Shown: positions 1-6,872 of the stretch, one piece after another
Numbering within the stretch: position 1 is the first letter of the stretch
Layout of the letters: each line of letters opens with the position of its first letter
NCBI GenBank assembly: GCA_003446315.1
Contig: DMBA01000212.1
Location: 241-12,255 of the forward strand
Direction: 5' to 3'
Length of the DNA: 12,015 nucleotides
From: Ruminococcus sp.
GTDB lineage: Bacteria > Bacillota > Clostridia > Oscillospirales > Ruminococcaceae
Translations under genes and position numbers: made by a program
The notes under the pieces: model-generated
What the model was told of the DNA's origin: nothing
Seen by the model: only the letters and a program-made list of their open reading frames with translations
Database searches by the model: none

Positions 1-842
1 GCAGCATCGCGCATTTGCAGCGTTGTATAGGCGACAAACGGAACATTCTGCTGGAATTTCTGGAATTCACCGGTTGCGTTTTTGCTGAGAATATCAGCCG
101 AATCAAATTCTTCCAGCGTGGAGACAAGGAAGTTCAGTCCGGTGGAAGATGCATAGGGGTTTGTGTAACCCATGGAAATATCGCTTGCGATTGTTGCTTC
201 CACGATCGTGCTGATATTGACTTCGCCGTATTTGGCTTGCAGCGTGTTATAGGTATCCTTGCTGACCAGAATGCCCGCTGTATTGCCTGCAAGCCGGTCG
301 TCGATCTTCTGGATCTTGACGTTTTCTGCGGCAACCATATCGCCCCAAAGCTCATTGGAAGGCGTATAGACTTCCGGCACATATTTTCCGGAAATGATGT
401 AGTCAATGGCTGCACCGGATGCGATCGGGCGCACCGAAACGGTTGCCCATTTGCCGTTGACCATATAATGCGAGCTGTTGAAACTCTCGGCAACTTCATT
501 CAGCCAGCCGTCTGTGCCGGAAGATGATTTTTCGGTCGAGGAGAAGATCTCGACATTCAGTTCGCCTTTGCCGGTCACACTCAGCGGATATTTTTCGATA
601 TCCGGAAGCTCCTCTGCAAGATTGTTTCCGGTGATCTCAACGGTCGCCTTGCGTGCCGACACTTTTTTGACATCCAGTTTTTTCAGTTTTTTATCGAGTT
701 GGGTCAATGCGCTTTCTCTGGAAATCTGCTGGTTGGATTTTCCGGCGTTCCGGATGAGCGTAATGCCGATTGCAGCACCGCCGATCATCAGAACTGCAAT
801 GACTGCCAGAAAAGCCGCATTTTTCGAAGCGGATTTACTCAT
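1..842 (-). CDS. Membrane-anchored solute-binding-like protein, C-terminus cut off by window edge
   Basis: The gene runs off the left edge; 280 codons are visible. AGGAG lies about 8 nt before the ATG at 840-842, which fixes the start. Residues 1-9 are polar and basic and residues 10-31 form one hydrophobic segment without a lipobox, so it is probably an N-terminal anchor with the rest outside the cell. Residues 68-280 look like a type II periplasmic-binding fold of the family that is often coupled to von Willebrand A domains. Visible marks are DYIISGKYVPEVYTPSNELW (147-166), SMGYTNPYASSTGLNF (223-238) and TTLQMRDA near the edge. No transporter subunit is visible, so classical nutrient uptake is not shown, and a VWA half may follow to the left. 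It is the last visible gene of a four-gene operon, 24 nt after the lipoprotein gene. The fold is moderately sure; the ligand and role are unknown. Confidence 0.75.
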   Translation of the reverse strand, partial: MSKSASKNAAFLAVIAVLMIGGAAIGITLIRNAGKSNQQISRESALTQLDKKLKKLDVKKVSARKATVEITGNNLAEELPDIEKYPLSVTGKGELNVEIFSSTEKSSSGTDGWLNEVAESFNSSHYMVNGKWATVSVRPIASGAAIDYIISGKYVPEVYTPSNELWGDMVAAENVKIQKIDDRLAGNTAGILVSKDTYNTLQAKYGEVNISTIVEATIASDISMGYTNPYASSTGLNFLVSTLEEFDSADILSKNATGEFQKFQQNVPFVAYTTLQMRDA

Positions 843-866
843 GGAGAACTCCTTTCTGAAATGACA

Positions 867-1778
867 TCAATCGTCACTTTTATGGAAGTAGAGCTGAGAA
901 ATGCCGTCTTCTTCCTGCACTTCCCATACAAGGCTGCTGCCGTTCATCCACATCGAAGTGCCGTCCCAGCCGTGCGTGGGAGCGCCTGTATTCTCATATT
1001 CAACAGACAGCTTGCCGGTACCGTCATCATGTGCGAAGAACTGTGCACCCTGATATGTGATCGAAGCAACATCCTCGATCGAATAAATATTCACGCGGAA
1101 CGAATCCACCGGAATATCGCGGAATGCATCGGTATATTGGTTGCCCTCTGCATCCGTGATCGTGTCACAGACCCAGTTGCCGGCAACGGAATAAACAGAC
1201 GGATGTGCAGGCTGCGAGAAGCTGTTGACCGAAGAGAAAATGATCGCCATGCTCTGCGAGCAAAGCCGGTCTTCCCGCCGATCCAGATTCATGATCTGGA
1301 AGACGGAATTCTTGGTATAATCCGGAAACTGGATCAGTGCGGTGGTTTCATTCAGACCATCCCATGTGCCTTCTGAAGCGATGCCGCTGCAGCGGTCATA
1401 CAGCACGCAGCTTCCGTTTGCATTGAGCTGCATCTGATACATGATCTGATAGGATTCTGTGCCGAACTGTCCGGCTTCTTCTGTCTGATCGTTCCACTTT
1501 GAAAGCTCCCATTTGCCTGCAAAATTGCCTTTATAATCGACTGCGGGCTCATCATTTTCGGCAGTTGTTTCCGCGGCTTCGGTTGTGGAAGCGGTCAGGA
1601 TATAGGTTGCTTCCGTGGTTGTCTCGGTCACAAGCTGCTCAGCAGCGATCGTTGCGGAAGGATCAACAGTAATAGAATTGAGCTCATCCAGCTCCGATTG
1701 GCTGCCGCATGCAGCGATGACGGGGCAGATGGTCAACGCGGTTAAAATCATCAGAAATTTGCTTTGGTGCTTCTCCAT
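867..1778 (-). CDS. Putative lipoprotein with two beta-rich domains
   Basis: 303 residues. A basic start, a hydrophobic stretch (8-23) and the lipobox I-A-A-C with Cys24 indicate signal peptidase II processing and lipid anchoring on the outer face of the membrane. A Ser/Thr/Glu-rich spacer (about 48-76) follows. Two segments then open in a similar way, with GKW at 88-90 and GNW at 200-202. Each runs into alternating beta-like sequence, which suggests two related lipocalin-like or small beta-barrel domains; this is inference from pattern only. AGGAG 7 nt before the ATG supports the start. The gene lies 20 nt after the zinc-ribbon gene and 24 nt before the solute-binding-like gene, so co-transcription is likely. 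I do not recognise a named family. Its company suggests a surface component of the same unknown system. Confidence 0.8.
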   Translation of the reverse strand: MEKHQSKFLMILTALTICPVIAACGSQSELDELNSITVDPSATIAAEQLVTETTTEATYILTASTTEAAETTAENDEPAVDYKGNFAGKWELSKWNDQTEEAGQFGTESYQIMYQMQLNANGSCVLYDRCSGIASEGTWDGLNETTALIQFPDYTKNSVFQIMNLDRREDRLCSQSMAIIFSSVNSFSQPAHPSVYSVAGNWVCDTITDAEGNQYTDAFRDIPVDSFRVNIYSIEDVASITYQGAQFFAHDDGTGKLSVEYENTGAPTHGWDGTSMWMNGSSLVWEVQEEDGISQLYFHKSDD

Positions 1779-1798
1779 TCGAATCTCCTATGCTTGGG

Positions 1799-2689
1799 TT
1801 ATAACTGCATCATTTGCCGTGTCGGTTCCGACTTTTTGAGGGAAACACGCGGTGCGGCGGGCTGATGCTCCAGTGCGCCGTCATGTGTACGGATATTGTG
1901 CAGGGTTTCTGCCAATACATCCATGCACGGTTCCGGACGCAATTCGTTATCATTCATTTCGGTGACTTCGATAATCAGTTTTTCGAAATCATGCAGGATC
2001 TTAGCATTTTCTACGAGCTTTTCGCGGATATACAGCTCATGCTCATGCAGAAATGCCGGATCTCTCTGGTCACAGTAACGCAGTCTGTAATAAATATGCT
2101 TGCAATTCTCCAGCACGAATTCCTCTGCGCGTTTGCAGGATGCGCTGAATGCATGATCCCAGCCGAGCATTGCCTGCAATGCAGCTTGCTTATCGGTGAG
2201 CTGCCGGATCTGGTTGACTGCTTCCGCGCCGTATCTGCCAAGCGGAAGGCTCATCAGATTCAGCGACATAAATGCATTGATGTAATCGTTGCGGGTGCTC
2301 GGAATACGGGCGGATGATTTGGAATCGCCGGTTTTTGGAACTTCTCTTGTAATATTGATCGGTGCAGATTGCGGGATACTGTCAATATCAAAAAAGGAGT
2401 TGTTGTTGAGCCGCGGCAAGATATCACGAAGAATCCGGACAATAAATATGATAAAGATACATACCAGCGGGAACAGATTCAGGGCACCGCATACAAATGT
2501 CAGACAAACCAATACGACGAGTGTGATGATCTTGGAGTTGCGGTCGGGATTCTCAATCTCTGCCTGACGGAACACGGCGGGATCCGCATTTGATTGTGCA
2601 ATCTGCTCACTTCTTCCGCAGCGGGGACAAATCATCATCATGCCCTGTGTTACCATCATTTCTCCGCAATTTTTGCAAATCTGCACCAT
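1799..2689 (-). CDS. Zinc-ribbon two-TM protein, paralogue of the upstream gene
   Basis: 296 residues from the ATG at 2687-2689. I chose this start because AAAGGAGG lies 9 nt upstream. The in-frame TTG ten codons earlier has no ribosome site. A four-cysteine zinc ribbon (Cys5, Cys8, Cys21, Cys24) is followed by a polar linker, a hydrophobic hairpin at about 54-87 (two membrane passes) and a mostly helical C-terminal domain (about 130-275). That domain aligns clearly with the product of 2727-3425. Shared marks are DYI-x-AF, KQ-x-AL near 168-171, VL-x-NCK (192-197), a DQ pair (207-208), a long helix with L-x-x-FE-x-LI-x-EV (232-242), and PC followed by RT. Both proteins end in a Gln/Met-rich tail. 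The ribbon and C-terminal domain are predicted to be cytoplasmic. No function is recognised. The helical domain resembles XpaC/TelA-associated proteins only loosely, and I do not assign that name. Confidence 0.82.
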   Translation of the reverse strand: MVQICKNCGEMMVTQGMMMICPRCGRSEQIAQSNADPAVFRQAEIENPDRNSKIITLVVLVCLTFVCGALNLFPLVCIFIIFIVRILRDILPRLNNNSFFDIDSIPQSAPINITREVPKTGDSKSSARIPSTRNDYINAFMSLNLMSLPLGRYGAEAVNQIRQLTDKQAALQAMLGWDHAFSASCKRAEEFVLENCKHIYYRLRYCDQRDPAFLHEHELYIREKLVENAKILHDFEKLIIEVTEMNDNELRPEPCMDVLAETLHNIRTHDGALEHQPAAPRVSLKKSEPTRQMMQL

Positions 2690-2726
2690 TTCGGATGCCC
2701 TCCTTTCATCAGGCTGCAATCAGATA

Positions 2727-3425
2727 TTATTGCATCATCATTTGCTGCGGCGGATCAGACATCTGATCGGGCTGATCCCATTCATCCGCAGAATTTGTGC
2801 GGACGCTGCGCAGCGCATTGGTCAGTTCATTGAGGCAGGGGGTAGCGGCGGTTGCGTCATCTCCGATCTGGGAGACTTCCAGGATCAGATTCTCGAAATC
2901 GGAGAGGACATGTGCATTTTCGCCGAGCACGCCCTGCAAATATGCCACATGCATATTATATTTGTACGGCTCGCCCTGATCGAAGATCATGACGCGGTTC
3001 AGAATGCGCTTACAGTTTGCGAGCACATAGGCATCCACATCATTGGCGGTTGAAAGAAACGGGCTGTCCTTGGAATCATCCAGCACTGCCCGCAGTGCTT
3101 TTTGTTTTCGTTTCAGGGATTCGAGCTGCTTGATGGCTGTTTGGATATAGGTTGTAAACGGGGTATCCTCGTTCAGCCACGCATGGAAGGCTTTGATATA
3201 ATCATCTGCGTCTTTCAGGCGTTTGGCATCGCTGACGACGGACGCGCTGTTACTATGCAGGATCAAACCGTCTGCGATCAATGAGCAGACGATCCATGCA
3301 GCCAGCACACCAAATGCGATCACACCGGAAAAATTGTTCCGGACGAAGAAATGATACAGCAGCAAACCGACTGCCATTTCCGCTGCTGCCGCGATCGCAA
3401 CGATGATTTTGGTCTTATCCTTCAC
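2727..3425 (-). CDS. Two-TM protein with helical C-terminal domain, first gene of the operon
   Basis: 232 residues from a GTG (3423-3425). The only Shine-Dalgarno-like site is AAAGGGGGG about 8 nt upstream, and no better start is visible. A basic N-terminus precedes two hydrophobic segments (about 7-27 and 33-55), which form a hairpin with both ends inside. The remaining residues (65-232) are a soluble helical domain paralogous to that of the next gene. Common elements are DYIKAF (75-80), a KQ-x-AL stretch near 107, VLANCKRIL (134-142), DQ (149-150), L-x-DFE-x-LI-x-EV (174-184) and PC (196-197). It lacks the zinc ribbon. It is read from the promoter at 3464-3492, and the next gene's chosen start lies 37 nt downstream. 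The pair probably acts together at the inner face of the membrane, perhaps as a hetero-oligomer; that is inference. Function unknown. Confidence 0.82.
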   Translation of the reverse strand: MKDKTKIIVAIAAAAEMAVGLLLYHFFVRNNFSGVIAFGVLAAWIVCSLIADGLILHSNSASVVSDAKRLKDADDYIKAFHAWLNEDTPFTTYIQTAIKQLESLKRKQKALRAVLDDSKDSPFLSTANDVDAYVLANCKRILNRVMIFDQGEPYKYNMHVAYLQGVLGENAHVLSDFENLILEVSQIGDDATAATPCLNELTNALRSVRTNSADEWDQPDQMSDPPQQMMMQ

Positions 3426-3463
3426 AGGCTGCGCCCCCCTTTCTATCTCTTTTGCATGTTTTC

Positions 3464-3492
3464 ATATTATCATAATCTCCGCGGAAAGTCAA
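3464..3492 (-). promoter_or_regulatory. Sigma-A promoter of the four-gene minus-strand operon
   Basis: Read on the minus strand, TTGACT (3487-3492) and TAATAT (3464-3469) are separated by exactly 17 nt. Transcription should start near 3457, about 30 nt before the GTG of the first gene. It lies just downstream of the terminator of the IspH-S1 unit, so the two leftward units are insulated from each other. Confidence 0.8.
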
Positions 3493-3527
3493 GGCTGAAA
3501 AAAGCCCAAAAAAACCGGATTTCGGTC

Positions 3528-3566
3528 AAAAATAAAAAGGAGAACGGTTCTGCGCCGTCCTCCTTT
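3528..3566 (-). terminator. Intrinsic terminator of the IspH-S1 transcription unit
   Basis: The arms 3555-3566 and 3536-3547 form a 12-bp stem around a 7-nt loop, followed in the minus direction by TTATTTTT. One position is a G-U pair on the minus transcript but an A-C mismatch on the plus transcript, so the element is built for leftward transcription. It begins about 40 nt after the stop codon. A smaller 6-bp hairpin (3572-3588) lies between. Confidence 0.9.
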
Positions 3567-3606
3567 CACAATCTGAGCCGGACTCAGACCATTTGATTTT
3601 CGCAAA

Positions 3607-5670
3607 TTACTCAGCCGATTCCTCTGCCGGTGCCTCATCGGAATAAACCACTTCATCGGTTTCCTCTGCTGCATCTGCTGCATCTTCCTCAGCAACTGCA
3701 CGCATAGAGAGGCTGATGCGCTTCTTCTCTGCATCAATTGCGGTGATCTTCACGGTTACGGTATCGCCGACGTTGACAACGTCCTTGACATTGGTAACGC
3801 GCTCGGTAGAGAGCTGAGAAATATGAATCAGACCGTCAATACCGTCGGTGATGCGTGCGAACGCACCGAAGGAAGTTACGGAAACAATCGTTGCATCGAC
3901 AATATCGCCGACTGCATACTCATTTGTAAACTTCACCCACGGATTATCCTCCGGCCGTCTGTGACCGAGAGAAATTCTGCCGGTTTCCGGATTCAGTGCC
4001 TTGATGTAAACCTCAAGTGTATCGCCGACTTCAACAACATCGCTCGGCTGGTGGATCCGTGCCCAGGAGAGCTCGGAAACGTGAACCATGCCGTCGATTC
4101 CGCCCAGATCTACGAATGCACCGTAGCTGGTGAGGGACTTGACTTCGCCGGTGTAAACATCGCCGACCTTAGCAGTCTCCCAGAACTTTGCCTTTGCTGC
4201 ATCGCGCTCTGCCTTCTGTACCTGACGGATGGAGCCGACTGCTCTGCGGCGCTGCTCGTTGACATCAATGATGACGAAGCGAACCGGCTGCTTCAGCAGA
4301 ACGTTGAGATCAGCGCCTCTGCCAAGACCGGACTGGGAAGCCGGGATAAAGACATGAACGCCGTTGCTGTCAGCGACAAGGCCGCCCTTGACAACACTCA
4401 GAACGGTACCCTCAAGCACCTCGCCTGCCTCATGGGCTTTGAGGATATTCTCGAAGCCGATCATTTCATCAACTCTGCGCTTCGAGAGCTGAACAGTACC
4501 TTCCGCGTCATTCACCTGAATGACGACAAGCTCCAGCTCATCGCCGACCTTTACAAGGTCAGAGGGCTTTTTAGAGGTATCACTGGTCAGTTCGGAGAGG
4601 GTAATATAACCGGTCTGCTTGGCACCTACGTCAACCATGACTTCGTTGTTTCCGCTGATGGAAGCGACGATGCCGACAACCCGGTCACCCTTTCTGATTT
4701 TTTTCGTGAAGGTCTTATCCAGTTCCTCCTCGAACGCTGCTGCGAAGTCCTCGTTTTCCGGGATAGTGGTATCGGTGTCAAAAATTCCAGACATATTGGT
4801 TTGAACCTCCTTAATAATGCTGGCGGGCGTACTTGCTCCTGCCGTGATTCCGATTTTCAATTCATGATCCGCGCCGTATTCTGCGGCAATTTCTGCTGCT
4901 GCGGCACGCAGTTCACCGGCAATGCTTTGCAGTTCCGCCGCATTTTCGACCAGCCATGACGGGCAGTTTCGGCTGCAAACGTCATAGAGCTTTACGGTAT
5001 TGGAGCTGTGTCTGCCGCCGGCAATCACCATCAGATCGGATTCCCGTGAGAGCTTATCCGCATCGGATTGTCTTGCCGCGGTTGCATTGCAGACAGTGTC
5101 AAAAATTTTCAAATCGGGGTGATCTTTCGGCAAAAGGTCTATACAATCCCCCCATAATATGATATTATACGTAGTTTGCGCGACAATTGCAAGCTTTTCA
5201 GGCAATTTTCTGTCAATCAAACATCTCAGCTCGTTTTCGTCGCGGAAAACTGTACAATTTCCCATACAATGCCCGACGATGCCCTGTACTTCCGGATGTT
5301 TCGGGTCGCCGGCGACGAGGACATATCTGCCCTCGGCGGTTTGTTCGGCTGCGATCTTATGGATCCTTGCAACGAACGGGCAGGTCGCATCAATCACAGG
5401 ATTTCCCTGTCCGGCTGCCTGCTCATATACGGCTTTCGGAACGCCGTGTGCCCGGATGACGAGCGTTTCGCCGGGTTCCAGCTCTGCGGGATCGGAGATG
5501 ATGCGGGCACCCTTTTTCTGCAAATCCTGCACGACCGTATCGTTATGCACGATCGGGCCGAGGGTGGCAACATGTTTTCCCTGTTCCAAAGCCTGATAAA
5601 CCAGTTTCACAGCGCGGTCTACGCCGAAGCAGAAGCCGGCTGATTTGGCTGTCCGGATGCTGTATTTCAT
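3607..5670 (-). CDS. ispH: IspH (HMBPP reductase) fused to ribosomal protein S1
   Basis: 687 residues in one frame. Residues 1-290 are 4-hydroxy-3-methylbut-2-enyl diphosphate reductase, the last step of the MEP pathway, making IPP and DMAPP with a [4Fe-4S] cluster. The cluster cysteines are Cys14, Cys97 and Cys194. Substrate-site residues include His42, His74, His125, Glu127, the TT pair at 166-167, the SSN triad at 222-224 and Ser280, so the enzyme half looks intact. After a linker (293-325) come four S1 RNA-binding motifs at about 326-397, 415-481, 500-570 and 584-657, then an acidic tail. Four motifs is the usual size of Firmicute S1-like proteins. Such IspH-S1 fusions are known in Clostridia, so this is not an assembly fault. 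A weak GAGG precedes the ATG. It is the last gene of its unit, 33 nt after the carboxypeptidase. An internal ribosome site may also yield free S1. Confidence 0.95.
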   Translation of the reverse strand: MKYSIRTAKSAGFCFGVDRAVKLVYQALEQGKHVATLGPIVHNDTVVQDLQKKGARIISDPAELEPGETLVIRAHGVPKAVYEQAAGQGNPVIDATCPFVARIHKIAAEQTAEGRYVLVAGDPKHPEVQGIVGHCMGNCTVFRDENELRCLIDRKLPEKLAIVAQTTYNIILWGDCIDLLPKDHPDLKIFDTVCNATAARQSDADKLSRESDLMVIAGGRHSSNTVKLYDVCSRNCPSWLVENAAELQSIAGELRAAAAEIAAEYGADHELKIGITAGASTPASIIKEVQTNMSGIFDTDTTIPENEDFAAAFEEELDKTFTKKIRKGDRVVGIVASISGNNEVMVDVGAKQTGYITLSELTSDTSKKPSDLVKVGDELELVVIQVNDAEGTVQLSKRRVDEMIGFENILKAHEAGEVLEGTVLSVVKGGLVADSNGVHVFIPASQSGLGRGADLNVLLKQPVRFVIIDVNEQRRRAVGSIRQVQKAERDAAKAKFWETAKVGDVYTGEVKSLTSYGAFVDLGGIDGMVHVSELSWARIHQPSDVVEVGDTLEVYIKALNPETGRISLGHRRPEDNPWVKFTNEYAVGDIVDATIVSVTSFGAFARITDGIDGLIHISQLSTERVTNVKDVVNVGDTVTVKITAIDAEKKRISLSMRAVAEEDAADAAEETDEVVYSDEAPAEESAE
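4792..4812 (-). promoter_or_regulatory. Internal Shine-Dalgarno and in-frame ATG at the IspH/S1 junction
   Basis: A perfect AAGGAGG (4806-4812 on the minus strand) lies 11 nt before an in-frame ATG (4792-4794, Met293), exactly where IspH ends and the S1 half begins. Initiation here would give a 395-residue protein with all four S1 motifs. The site is a much better match than the one before the full-length start. The spacing is a little long, and the same bases encode Lys-Glu-Val, so chance is possible. Confidence 0.5.
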
Positions 5671-5703
5671 AAGCCGTATCCTCTTTCGAATCCGCGGACG
5701 GAT

Positions 5704-6849
5704 TCAGTTATGTTCATAATCCGGCAGATCCGCTTCATCTACTGTGATGCGCTGGATCTGTGCAAGCGGCAGGGAAGTAAGCTGATAGAGCGTCAGCGTA
5801 TCGCCGATGGCATCCAGCGGCTCCAGTGTGGTGCTGCCTGCCACAACGCAGATATACATCTGACCGGAAGCATCCTCTGCCCATGTCGCAAGACATTGTC
5901 CGGCAGGATTGGTAAAGCCGGTTTTGCCGCCCATGACATGCAGCGGAACGGGGAGTCCTTCCAGCTCATTGCCGACCATGCGGGAGAGCGTGGTGGAGAC
6001 AAGCTCGATGCCTTCCGGATGTTCCGGTGTTGCGGCGGTGGTATATTTTTTTGTGGAAAGGATCTGTTTTGCAAGCGGGCTGCTGCATGCATACTGCAAA
6101 ACTCTTGCAATATCCTGCACGCTGCTGAAATGCCGTTCGTCGTTCAGACCCGTACAATTATAAAAGACAGATTGCTGCAAGCCCATATCAGATGCGAGCC
6201 GGTTCATCTCTGAAACGAACTGTTCTTCGCTGCCGGCAGCATGCACGGCAAGCATGACGGCTGCATCTGCGCCGGAAGGCAGCATCATTGCATAAAGCAG
6301 ATCGGTGATTTTGCACTGTTCACCCGGCTGAAAACCGGCAACATATGCAAGGCGGGCACGCTGTGCTGCGATCACATCACCACTCATTGTGACGGTCTCA
6401 TCCGGTGCGGGTTCGCCCTTCAGATCGAGATAAGTGACGAGTGTCATCAGCTTTGTCAGCGATGCCGGATAGATTGCTTCGTCCGGATTTCTGCCGGCGA
6501 TCAGGGTATTGCCGGTTTCTGAAACGCGGATCAAAGCGGCGTTTCGTGCGATCAGAAGACTGGTATCATCCACTGTGACCGTTTCGGTCGTGGTACCGGC
6601 AGCAGCCGGAAAACGGGTCGTCGTGGTTGTGGTCACAGTTGTTGTTTCGGTTGTGGTTGTGACGGCAGTAACGGCAGGATCTGCACTGTTTTCGGAAGAT
6701 TCTGCCTGTTCAGCGGCACTTTTGCTCATATGAGAAAGCACCGGTTTTGCCGTAAAGATCAAGCCGACACCGATCGCAATTGCAAGCAGCGGTGCGAAAA
6801 CAGCATCGGCTGTTTTTTGTTTGCGTTTGTTTTGTGGTCTGTTTGCCAT
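5704..6849 (-). CDS. D-alanyl-D-alanine carboxypeptidase (serine-type, PBP5/DacF-like)
   Basis: 381 residues. The enzyme removes the terminal D-Ala from peptidoglycan stem peptides and so limits cross-linking; it is a low-molecular-mass penicillin-binding protein of peptidase family S11. Visible motifs are SxxK at 130-133 (active-site Ser130 and Lys133 in PASLTK), SGA at 192-194 in place of the usual SxN, and KTG at 309-311. A basic N-terminus and hydrophobic segment (about 15-35), without a clear signal-peptidase site, suggest an N-terminal anchor. A Thr-rich spacer (61-92) then carries the catalytic domain away from the membrane. The protein ends about 70 residues after KTG, so the C-terminal beta domain and amphipathic anchor of PBP5 appear to be absent. 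The ribosome site is weak (GAGAAG). It lies 23 nt after the zinc-ribbon membrane gene and 33 nt before ispH-S1. The SGA change leaves the precise specificity open. Confidence 0.92.
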   Translation of the reverse strand: MANRPQNKRKQKTADAVFAPLLAIAIGVGLIFTAKPVLSHMSKSAAEQAESSENSADPAVTAVTTTTETTTVTTTTTTRFPAAAGTTTETVTVDDTSLLIARNAALIRVSETGNTLIAGRNPDEAIYPASLTKLMTLVTYLDLKGEPAPDETVTMSGDVIAAQRARLAYVAGFQPGEQCKITDLLYAMMLPSGADAAVMLAVHAAGSEEQFVSEMNRLASDMGLQQSVFYNCTGLNDERHFSSVQDIARVLQYACSSPLAKQILSTKKYTTAATPEHPEGIELVSTTLSRMVGNELEGLPVPLHVMGGKTGFTNPAGQCLATWAEDASGQMYICVVAGSTTLEPLDAIGDTLTLYQLTSLPLAQIQRITVDEADLPDYEHN

Positions 6850-6872
6850 TATTCAGGTACTTCTCTCTATCG

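Noticed and set aside
699..1376. A plus-strand open frame (225 codons) across the lipoprotein and solute-binding-like genes.
   Set aside because: It spans two real minus-strand genes and their ribosome site, and no domain is visible.
3823..4959. A long open frame on the plus strand opposite the IspH-S1 gene (378 codons).
   Set aside because: It is fully antisense to a well-supported gene and its translation shows no domain. It arises from codon bias of the opposite strand.
3607..5670. The possibility that the IspH-S1 fusion is a lost stop codon or sequencing error.
   Set aside because: Both halves are complete with intact key residues, the linker is in frame and natural-looking, and the same fusion is known in other Clostridia.
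6600..6670. The Thr-codon tract in the carboxypeptidase gene as a simple-sequence phase-variation repeat.
   Set aside because: The codons are mixed (ACA, ACC, ACG with GAA and GTG interruptions), so there is no uniform short repeat to slip.
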